DNA of 8,313 bases from Planctomycetaceae bacterium (lineage in GTDB: Bacteria; Planctomycetota; Planctomycetia; Pirellulales; Pirellulaceae), in NCBI GenBank assembly GCA_012965455.1, contig DTSG01000454.1, positions 1-8,313 on the forward strand, read 5' to 3'. Of the stretch, positions 1-6,312 are shown in pieces. Positions within the stretch are counted from its first letter, which is position 1; each line of letters opens with the position of its first letter. Both the position numbers and the translations under genes were made by a program. The notes beneath the pieces are model-generated. The model ran no database searches and was not told the origin of the DNA. It worked only from the letters and a program-made list of their open reading frames with translations.

Positions 1-1215
1 GAAGATCTGCGAAAACCAAAATTTGCCCCGACGTTGTTTGAGAAGATTGGTGGCTGGTGGACTGCGAATATTACATCAGCAAACTCGATTATTAAATCTC
101 TTGGCTTAGATGAAATTGATCCCAACGATATTTTGACAGTGATTTTTACGTCAGGTTCAACTGGCGTACCCAAGGGCGTAATGTTGACGCATGCCAATGT
201 AGGAAGCAATGCTGCGGCAATAAACTCAATGGTCCAATTACAGGATGAGGATGTACTGGTAGGTATATTGCCCTTGTTCCATTCCATGGGGTACACCGTG
301 ACGATGTGGTCGGTTGTTTGTTATGGATTGGGCGTGGCGTTCCATCCGAATCCATTGGAAGTCAAAAAGATTGGTGAATTGGCTCACAAGTATGATGGAA
401 CCGTGATGATCGCGACTCCAACCTTCCTGCGTGGAATGCTTAGACGTGTAACGGCCGAACAATTCCAGAAATTGAACGTCGTGATTACCGGTGCCGAAAA
501 ACTACCATTGGATGTGGCTGATCAGTTTGAAGAAAAATTCGACGTGCGGCCTAACGAAGGCTATGGCGCGACAGAAACATCACCGTTGGTGTCTGTAAAT
601 ATTCCGAAGAGTCGTCAAGCTTCAACAGACCATGTCGAAGCTAAGGATGGAACGGTTGGCCGCCCGATTACTGGAGTGGCTGTGAAAGTGACAGATCTCG
701 ATAGCGATGAAGAATTGGGACCGGAACAAGCTGGGATGTTGTGGGTCAAGGGTCCTAATATTATGAAGGGCTATTATGGTCGCGAAGACTTGACCAATGA
801 AGTTATCGTGGATGATTGGTACAAGACAGGTGATGTCGCGCTCATTGATAAAGATGGGTTCATTAAAATCACAGGCCGCATGAGCCGCTTTTCTAAGATC
901 GGTGGCGAAATGGTGCCTCATATTAAGATAGAGGAGTGTATTAATAAGGCACTTGGTTCCACAGATGATATGTTAGCTACTGTGACCGCCGTACCGCACC
1001 CTAAAAAGGGTGAACGGATTATCGTGTTACATAAAATAGCGGATTTGGATGTTGAGCAATTGCGACAGAAGTTGTCACAAGAGTTTCAGTTGCCTAATTT
1101 GTTTATACCATCACCGGATAGTTTCCTGTTTGTGGACGAATTTCCGTTGCTGGGCACGGGCAAATTGGACCTCAAGGGAATCCAGACGGTTGCTGAAGAA
1201 ATGCTGGCTGGCTAA
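1..1215 (+). CDS. aas: Acyl-[ACP]/acyl-CoA synthetase domain of an Aas-type acyltransferase (5'-truncated)
   Basis: This is an ANL-superfamily adenylating enzyme that activates a fatty acid with ATP to an acyl-AMP and passes it to a thiol carrier. The reading frame is open from base 1, so the N-terminal part lies outside the window; 404 residues are visible. The signature motifs are in order: the phosphate-binding loop TSGSTGVPKGV (visible residues 50-60), GYGATETSP (187-195), YKTGD (274-278), the hinge GRMSRFSKIGGEMV (from 292), and GTGKLDL with the C-terminal catalytic lysine at about 388. The hinge and the KKGER segment resemble the synthetase half of Aas, which re-acylates lysophospholipids at the inner membrane. 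In that family an acyltransferase (PlsC) domain, often with an MFS-like membrane part, precedes this domain; here that part is unseen and inferred. A TTG at position 34 is internal, not the start. Class is very sure; the Aas subtype is likely. Confidence 0.85.
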   Translation, partial: EDLRKPKFAPTLFEKIGGWWTANITSANSIIKSLGLDEIDPNDILTVIFTSGSTGVPKGVMLTHANVGSNAAAINSMVQLQDEDVLVGILPLFHSMGYTVTMWSVVCYGLGVAFHPNPLEVKKIGELAHKYDGTVMIATPTFLRGMLRRVTAEQFQKLNVVITGAEKLPLDVADQFEEKFDVRPNEGYGATETSPLVSVNIPKSRQASTDHVEAKDGTVGRPITGVAVKVTDLDSDEELGPEQAGMLWVKGPNIMKGYYGREDLTNEVIVDDWYKTGDVALIDKDGFIKITGRMSRFSKIGGEMVPHIKIEECINKALGSTDDMLATVTAVPHPKKGERIIVLHKIADLDVEQLRQKLSQEFQLPNLFIPSPDSFLFVDEFPLLGTGKLDLKGIQTVAEEMLAG

Positions 1216-1261
1216 ACAATGCGGCTGGCTCTGAATGGCAGCTAGGACTGTTCTTTATTGA

Positions 1262-2059
1262 TTAGAATTTATGCCCTGGACGAGGACCGTTTTCGGTAAT
1301 CGTTAATAATTCGGGACCCTCTTCGGTCATCAGGATAGTATGTTCGAATTGCGCCGATAGTTTACTGTCAATCGTGCGAACGGTCCAATTGTCCAGTGGA
1401 TCGATGATGCCTTGGAAACGTCCGACATTGATCATTGGCTCGATGGTGAAGCATAGCCCAGGATCGAGTGGCATCCGATTGAAGCGTGAATCTGGATAAT
1501 GTGGAATGGAAGGTTCTTGGTGAAAGGATTTGCCTAAACCATGTCCAACATATTCGCGGACAATACCGAAGTTGTAGGGCCGCGCGACTTCTACGATGGC
1601 TTCGCCGATTTCGGTGATACTGCAGCCGGGTGTCAGAATATCAATCGCTGCATATAGACAATCAAATGCACATTGAGTGACTTGCCGAGCTTCGTCGCTG
1701 ACATTGCCAATCAGAAAGGTCTCAGATTGGTCACCAAACCAACCGTCGACAATTGAGGTGATATCAACGTTGACGATATCACCGTTTTCAAGAGTGTGTT
1801 GGTCCGGAATGCCGTGACAAATGACCTCGTTAACGCTGGTGCAGCAACTTTTAGGAAATCCTCGGTAGTTCAAAGGTGCGGGAATGTGACCGTGGTCGGT
1901 AGTGTAGGCATGCACCAGCAGATCGATTTCAGCCGTGGTAATGCCGGCTTGAATTTGGGGACGGATATGATCTAAGAGTTCGGCGTTAAATCGCCCAGCT
2001 GCTCGCATCTTGTCACATTGTTCATCGTTTAACAGTAGATGCTTGGTGGATTTGACCAT
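1262..2059 (-). CDS. map: Type I methionine aminopeptidase
   Basis: This cytosolic metallopeptidase removes the initiator methionine from new proteins whose second residue is small. The 265-residue length almost equals the E. coli enzyme (264). All five dimetal ligands are visible: Asp99 (in VNVDIT), Asp110 (in GWFGDQSETF), His173 (in GHGLG), Glu207 (in FTIEPM) and Glu239 (in FEHTIL). The substrate-contacting histidines are His82 (in CHGIPD) and His180 (in SFHQEP). There is no N-terminal zinc-finger or SH3-binding extension. The ATG start gives the expected N-terminus. The bases just upstream on this strand, AAAAGAAA, are at best a weak Shine-Dalgarno. The gene is convergent with the acyl-ACP synthetase gene (46 bp apart) and divergent from leuS. 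It is not in the secY-map-infA ribosomal-protein context seen in many bacteria. Intact and probably functional. Confidence 0.97.
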   Translation of the reverse strand: MVKSTKHLLLNDEQCDKMRAAGRFNAELLDHIRPQIQAGITTAEIDLLVHAYTTDHGHIPAPLNYRGFPKSCCTSVNEVICHGIPDQHTLENGDIVNVDITSIVDGWFGDQSETFLIGNVSDEARQVTQCAFDCLYAAIDILTPGCSITEIGEAIVEVARPYNFGIVREYVGHGLGKSFHQEPSIPHYPDSRFNRMPLDPGLCFTIEPMINVGRFQGIIDPLDNWTVRTIDSKLSAQFEHTILMTEEGPELLTITENGPRPGHKF

Positions 2060-2180
2060 AAATTTCTTTTGCCAATGCTAATGTGCTGCGGCGAGTCCGA
2101 AGTTGTTAATGCTCTTGTAGTTGCTGGATTGTGTGTTACTCATCATACGGCGAGTTGCCCCAAAAGATAAGCAGTCTATT

Positions 2181-2192
2181 TTTGCGTGCAAA
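2181..2192. repeat. Short inverted repeat TTTGC-GT-GCAAA
   Basis: A perfect 12-bp dyad, TTTGC then GT then GCAAA, lies 22 bp upstream of the leuS -35 hexamer. A second small dyad, CTGT-CC-ACAG, follows at 2200-2209, with its centre 18 bp further on. The arrangement could be an operator for leuS or for both divergent genes. Such short dyads also occur by chance, and no known regulator consensus is recognised. Confidence 0.25.
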
Positions 2193-2214
2193 GGTATTGC
2201 TGTCCACAGTAGGT

Positions 2215-2243
2215 TTGCCAGCTATGGCGAAAACCGATAGAAT
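2215..2243 (+). promoter_or_regulatory. Probable sigma70-type promoter of leuS
   Basis: The -35 hexamer TTGCCA (2215-2220) and the -10 hexamer TAGAAT (2238-2243) each match the housekeeping consensus at five of six positions and are separated by exactly 17 bp. Transcription would begin near 2250, giving a leader of about 50 nt before the leuS ATG. It is the best promoter match noticed in the window. The start site is inferred from sequence only. Confidence 0.65.
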
Positions 2244-2299
2244 CTCGTACTTACCAGTATCTGCTAACAAGCAATGATCCTAATTTTGAAAAACGATTG

Positions 2300-5134
2300 A
2301 TGCCCCGATATAATCCAGCTGTGATTGAGCCGAAATGGCAGAATTATTGGGATGTGAATAAGACATTTGCAACTCCTGATCTACCTGTCGGTGAAAAACT
2401 CTATGTCCTTGATATGTTTCCCTATCCTAGTGGAAATGGTCTGCACGTAGGGCATCCGGAAGGTTATACGGCAACAGATATTACTTGTCGTTTTGAACGA
2501 ATGCGAGGTAAATCTGTATTACATCCGATGGGGTATGATGCATTTGGCTTGCCAGCTGAAGAACACGCGATCCGCACGAATACGCCACCACGCGAATCAA
2601 CGGAAAATAACATCGAGACGTTTACGCGGCAACTCAAAATGTTGGGGTTCAGCTACGATTGGGATCGTTCGATCGCGACCACTGACGTCGAGTACTTTAA
2701 ATGGACGCAATGGATTTTTCTGCAATTGTTCGATACTTGGTATGACTTGGAAAAACAGCAAGGACGACCGATTAACGAATTGCCGATTCCCCAAGATGTG
2801 GTGGCGGCCGGTGAGCGTGAGGTTCGGTTGTATCAAGATGATCATCGGTTGGCTTATCAAGCCGATGCATTGGTGAATTGGTGCCCAGAACTGGGGACAG
2901 TGTTGGCCAATGAAGAAGTGATCGATGGTCGCAGTGAACGAGGCAGTCATCCGGTGCAGCGGATTCCGTTGCGCCAGTGGACACTTAGGATTACTGCGTA
3001 TGCCGATCGCCTAGAAAATGACTTAGAACATGTTGATTGGCCCAGTGGAATCAAGAAGTTGCAAGCGGACTGGATCGGTCGCAGTACTGGCGCGGAGGTA
3101 GATTTCTTTATTGGTCCAGCGGACGACATAACACAATGGAAGGCGGAACGGTTGGCAGGTGGGTTCCCTCGCAAGCCTGGCGATGATGTCCTGAGGATCT
3201 ATACGACGAGGCCAGATACGTTATTTGGTGCGACGTATATGGTAATCGCGCCCGAGCACCCGTTTGTAGAACGGTTGACGACGGATGATTGCCGTGAAGC
3301 TGTAGATAATTATTGCCAGCAGGCTTCGCTGCGAAGTGACCGAGATCGTACTGAGGACACTAGCACCAAGACGGGAGTGTTCACTGGAGGGTTTGCGGTG
3401 AATCCGGTCAACGATGAGTTAGTACCAGTGTGGGTCGCTGATTATGTGTTAATCAGTTACGGAACTGGGGCGATTATGGCAGTGCCGGCTCACGATCAAC
3501 GCGACTTTGAATTTGCTCAGACGTATGATATTCCCGTGGTTGCTGTGGTGGACCCTGGTGAGGATAGCGAAGACCGTGATGACGTACTTGCTGGAAAAGT
3601 TTGCTCCACCGTGCAAGGCAGGGCAATCCATTCCGAAGAATATGACGGATTGGAGACAGCGGTTTTTAAGGAACAAATACAGACCGCGCTGACTGAACAA
3701 GGCTGGGGGCGTGCGGCGGTGAATTATAAGCTGCGGGATTGGCTGTTCTCGCGGCAACGATTTTGGGGAGAACCGTTTCCAATTTTGCACGAACTGGGTG
3801 ATGATGGAGAGCCCAATGGATTGATTCGTAGCGTGGACATTGCCGATTTACCGGTGGATTTGCCGTATTTAGAGGATTACAAGCCACATGGACGACCAGA
3901 ACCACCACTAGGGAAAGCCCCTGATGAATGGCTGTATTGTGAAATCGATGGCAAACGATATCGTCGAGAAATTAACACAATGCCTCAATGGGCTGGATCG
4001 TGTTGGTATTTCCTGCGATTTATTGACTCAAAAAATGGAGAAGTCTTCGTCGACCCTGAAAAGGAAAAGGCGTGGATGCCAGTGGACCTTTATATTGGCG
4101 GAGCGGAACATGCAGTACTACATCTGTTGTACGCGCGTTTTTGGCATAAGGTACTGTTTGACCGCGGGCATGTGAGTACGCCTGAGCCGTTTCAACGGCT
4201 TGTCAATCAAGGCATGATTCTGGGGGAAATGGAATATTCCGTGTTTCAAGATGCGGATGAAAATTGGGTTAGTTTTGCAGCAGCGACCCGCAGTGCGACA
4301 GGTGACTATCACCACCGTGAAAATGGTAGTGAATTACAACAAATTCAGTTGGATCAACAGCAGGTCACTCGTAAGGGCGATGGTTGGGTGTTGGTCGAGG
4401 ATGAAAATATTGGCGTTGATGGTCGCTGCTATAAGATGTCAAAGAGTCGTGGCAATGTCGTCAATCCAGATGTCGTTGTTTCCGATTATGGGGCGGATTC
4501 GTTGCGATTGTATGAAATGTTTATGGGACCACTCGTCGCGACGAAGCCTTGGAATATGTCAGGTGTGAATGGTGTTCGCGGTTTCTTGGATCGAGTGTGG
4601 CGGATGATTGTCGATGACCGCGTAGATAATTTAGCAGTTAATGCGGCCTTGAGTGACGATGGTCCAACAGCGGAACAGTTGAAAGTTCTGCACCAGACGA
4701 TTCAGTCAGTTACTGTGGATACAGAGAATCTGGATTTCAATACGGCCATTGCGCGGATGATGGAGTTTGTCAATTTCTTTACTGGACAGCAGTCACGACC
4801 GCAGTCGATCATGCAGTCTTTTTTGTTGTTGTTGTCTCCGTACGCTCCACATATTGCTGAGGAATTGTGGGAGTTGTTAGGCAGTGACAAGACGTTGGCT
4901 TATGAACCATGGCCTGTTTGTGATGAGTCGTTGCTGGTGGAAAATACAATTGAAGTCCCAGTGCAAATTCGTGGCAAAGTGAAGACACGAATCAGTGTGG
5001 CGGCGGATATAAGTCAAGCGGATCTAGAGCAGGCGGCAAGAGCGGATAAGCGCGTGACAGAGTTGTTGTCTGATGCTGAAATCATCAAAGTGATTGTTGT
5101 GCCAGGACGCTTGGTTAATTTCGTGACCAAATAG
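2300..5134 (+). CDS. leuS: Leucyl-tRNA synthetase
   Basis: This class Ia synthetase attaches leucine to tRNA-Leu in the cytosol and hydrolyses mischarged tRNA. Class I signatures are present: HVGH (residues 49-52) and KMSKS (712-716). The CP1 editing domain shows the threonine-rich motif TTRPDT (302-307) and AHDQRD, whose Asp402 corresponds to the conserved editing aspartate. Further landmarks are RDWLFSRQRFWGE (479-491), SCWYFLRF (567-574), DLYIGGAEHA (596-605), the anticodon-binding helix SPYAPHIAEELW (846-857) and the C-terminal VNFVTK. At 944 residues it is about 80 longer than E. coli LeuRS. Extra sequence lies at about 147-184 and just before the editing motif. The zinc-module CxxC is replaced by Ser212 and Gly215. 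The ATG at 2300 gives the canonical MPRYNPAVIEPKWQ start; a TTG directly before it (2297) is less likely. No clear Shine-Dalgarno is visible. Intact. Confidence 0.98.
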   Translation: MPRYNPAVIEPKWQNYWDVNKTFATPDLPVGEKLYVLDMFPYPSGNGLHVGHPEGYTATDITCRFERMRGKSVLHPMGYDAFGLPAEEHAIRTNTPPRESTENNIETFTRQLKMLGFSYDWDRSIATTDVEYFKWTQWIFLQLFDTWYDLEKQQGRPINELPIPQDVVAAGEREVRLYQDDHRLAYQADALVNWCPELGTVLANEEVIDGRSERGSHPVQRIPLRQWTLRITAYADRLENDLEHVDWPSGIKKLQADWIGRSTGAEVDFFIGPADDITQWKAERLAGGFPRKPGDDVLRIYTTRPDTLFGATYMVIAPEHPFVERLTTDDCREAVDNYCQQASLRSDRDRTEDTSTKTGVFTGGFAVNPVNDELVPVWVADYVLISYGTGAIMAVPAHDQRDFEFAQTYDIPVVAVVDPGEDSEDRDDVLAGKVCSTVQGRAIHSEEYDGLETAVFKEQIQTALTEQGWGRAAVNYKLRDWLFSRQRFWGEPFPILHELGDDGEPNGLIRSVDIADLPVDLPYLEDYKPHGRPEPPLGKAPDEWLYCEIDGKRYRREINTMPQWAGSCWYFLRFIDSKNGEVFVDPEKEKAWMPVDLYIGGAEHAVLHLLYARFWHKVLFDRGHVSTPEPFQRLVNQGMILGEMEYSVFQDADENWVSFAAATRSATGDYHHRENGSELQQIQLDQQQVTRKGDGWVLVEDENIGVDGRCYKMSKSRGNVVNPDVVVSDYGADSLRLYEMFMGPLVATKPWNMSGVNGVRGFLDRVWRMIVDDRVDNLAVNAALSDDGPTAEQLKVLHQTIQSVTVDTENLDFNTAIARMMEFVNFFTGQQSRPQSIMQSFLLLLSPYAPHIAEELWELLGSDKTLAYEPWPVCDESLLVENTIEVPVQIRGKVKTRISVAADISQADLEQAARADKRVTELLSDAEIIKVIVVPGRLVNFVTK

Positions 5135-5159
5135 TCAACGCGTCTAGCGGGCTTACAAG

Positions 5160-6035
5160 TTACTTGCGAGTCGTACTTGGTTCGTCTTGAATTGTGGATG
5201 CTAGACGCACTCGATTCGTATTCGCGTTGCGGACTAAGACTCCGAATTGTTGTCGCAGCGCTGGTTGAACCCGGGTTAATCGATCTGCAAGTCGCGCCAT
5301 CCCAGCGGGATTGTTGCGTACGATCTTATCGATTTGCCCGATAAATTGTGTCGTCTCTGCAAAATTTGCGTCTGCCGTTTTCATAAAGAAGTAACTAAGA
5401 GTCTTTACGAGTAGTTGGTTGGCAGCATTGTCAATTTGCAAGAAAATATCCATTTGATGTTTGACTGTGGGGACTTGAGTCGCTGGTGCTGCTGCCGCGG
5501 TGTCATATTTACTGCGGATAATGATGATCGCTCGACCAGTAGAAACGGTCGGTACAATCACTCCTTTATAACTGCCCTCGCAGTGGAATACATGTAGATT
5601 TGGTGTTCCATACACTAATTCGAGTGTGGTTTTTGTATATTGTCCGTCGTGTATGCGAATGCTAAAGGGAGCGGTTCTTTCGATACGTAGCTGTGTAACT
5701 CCCATCAACTCCCATATATTTGTGAGGATTTCTGGATGACGTACTAGATGAATATATACGCTCTGATCGCATTTGAATTGTTGGGTTTTTAGTCGGTGAA
5801 AGACGGTGGTGTCGGAGATGACAGAACGCAGCTTTGTTCTTGCCGTAGCGGTTAGTTTATCCCATGGAATACTATGTTTCGATTGTTCTTGAGCGGACGG
5901 TTGCCGCGGCTCATCCGGGGTCCCTTGTGCTTGGAGCGTGCTGATGCTGAGAAGGCATCCAGCAATAAGCATACTTAGTCCAAACATTAATTTGGAGTAA
6001 ATGGAAGCTCTGCGATGACAACGTAAATTGGGCAT
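5160..6035 (-). CDS. Exported protein of unknown function
   Basis: I cannot assign a biochemical function. The 291-residue product begins with a basic stretch (RCHRRA, residues 5-10) and a hydrophobic segment at about 16-36 ending in LQAQG, which reads as a Sec signal peptide cleaved near residue 36. LIAGC (23-27) also resembles a lipobox, but the hydrophobic run continues past the cysteine, so the lipoprotein reading is weaker. The mature part starts with a Pro/Gln/Ser-rich spacer. It continues with a beta-rich region containing ELMGVTQLRIERT (109-121), TLELVYG (137-143) and HCEGSYKG (151-158), then helical segments with KTADANFAETTQFIG (219-233) and NPAGMARLADRL (242-253). These motifs resemble a hypothetical family I associate with Pirellulaceae, from memory and unchecked. 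There is no Shine-Dalgarno. The ATG is the first canonical start after an in-frame TGA at 6084-6086; Met17 is an alternative. Convergent with leuS, 25 bp apart. Confidence 0.85.
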   Translation of the reverse strand: MPNLRCHRRASIYSKLMFGLSMLIAGCLLSISTLQAQGTPDEPRQPSAQEQSKHSIPWDKLTATARTKLRSVISDTTVFHRLKTQQFKCDQSVYIHLVRHPEILTNIWELMGVTQLRIERTAPFSIRIHDGQYTKTTLELVYGTPNLHVFHCEGSYKGVIVPTVSTGRAIIIIRSKYDTAAAAPATQVPTVKHQMDIFLQIDNAANQLLVKTLSYFFMKTADANFAETTQFIGQIDKIVRNNPAGMARLADRLTRVQPALRQQFGVLVRNANTNRVRLASTIQDEPSTTRK

Positions 6036-6083
6036 GCGCGATTGGGTGAATAATGGATGAAGAGTTGTTATCAGACGTAAACT

Positions 6084-6278
6084 TCATCGGGATTTATCCT
6101 TGTCCGAATCGAGTAGAGTGCGCGAAAAGAACGATTTCTTGGGCATTTGGAAAGCTTGGTAATTAGCGTGGAACGGGTAACCTTCACCACGAACTAGCAC
6201 AAATGTCTGTGAACAAGTCCAATAGGGCGTTTGCAATTCTGCCATTGCTTGGAGACGGTAAAAACTGTAATTAACCAT
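6084..6278 (-). CDS. Possible small protein (64 residues), unrecognised
   Basis: This ORF could encode a 64-residue soluble protein rich in aromatic residues in its first two thirds (YWT, GEGYPFH, NYQAF) with a basic and charged tail (PKKSFFSR, DSDKDKSR). Codons look normal, with frequent G at first positions and no run of rare codons, and composition is protein-like. It lies just upstream of the exported-protein gene in the same strand and frame, separated from it by its TGA stop and 16 codons. Against it, no Shine-Dalgarno precedes the ATG, and its start is only 34 bp from the divergent start of the next plus-strand gene. A shared promoter region would therefore have to overlap coding sequence. 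No family is recognised. It may be a chance ORF or part of a leader. Confidence 0.35.
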   Translation of the reverse strand: MVNYSFYRLQAMAELQTPYWTCSQTFVLVRGEGYPFHANYQAFQMPKKSFFSRTLLDSDKDKSR

Positions 6279-6296
6279 TGGAGAAAAATAGTTTTT

Positions 6297-6303
6297 AGAG
6301 GTG
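6297..6303 (+). promoter_or_regulatory. Ribosome binding site that favours the ATG at 6313
   Basis: AGAGGTG is a purine-rich Shine-Dalgarno-like sequence whose GAGG core ends 11 nt before the ATG at 6313. The frame also has a GTG at 6301, but that codon lies within this motif. The only purine-rich candidate for it, GGAG at 6280-6283, is 17 nt away. The site therefore favours the ATG. The spacing is slightly long, so the choice is probable rather than certain. Confidence 0.5.
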
Positions 6304-6312
6304 CTAGGTCCT

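Larger units (their letters stand above)
2060..2299. other. Divergent intergenic region between map and leuS
   Basis: This 240-bp stretch must hold the start signals of both map (leftward) and leuS (rightward). A good promoter for leuS is annotated separately. I found no T-box antiterminator sequence and no obvious leader peptide, so classic leucine-tRNA attenuation of leuS is not supported. For map, a TATGAT-like -10 lies on the minus strand at 2142-2147 but has no good -35. The 8-mer CGGCGAGT occurs twice, at 2089-2096 and 2148-2155, which may be chance. Confidence 0.6.

Noticed and set aside
34..36. TTG at 34 as the start of the acyl-ACP synthetase gene
   Set aside because: The frame is open to base 1 and the N-terminal half of the adenylation domain would be missing, so the gene continues beyond the window edge.
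1222..1256. Hairpin GCTG...CAGC followed by a T-rich stretch as a terminator of the first gene
   Set aside because: The stem is only 4 bp with an 11-nt loop and the T-run is broken.
2060..2299. T-box or leucine leader-peptide attenuator for leuS
   Set aside because: No T-box core sequence, no run of leucine codons after a start, and no terminator hairpin are visible before the leuS ATG.
3449..3790. Minus-strand ORF of 113 codons inside leuS
   Set aside because: It lies opposite conserved LeuRS editing-domain sequence, and its product has no recognisable features.
6085..6087. ATG overlapping the TGA of the small ORF as an upstream start for the exported protein
   Set aside because: It is in a different frame from the exported protein (52 bases from its ATG, not a multiple of three).
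6245..6271. TTGCTT ... TGTAAT as the promoter of the SH3-like gene
   Set aside because: The spacer is only 15 bp and the -35 matches at only three positions, so it is too weak to annotate.
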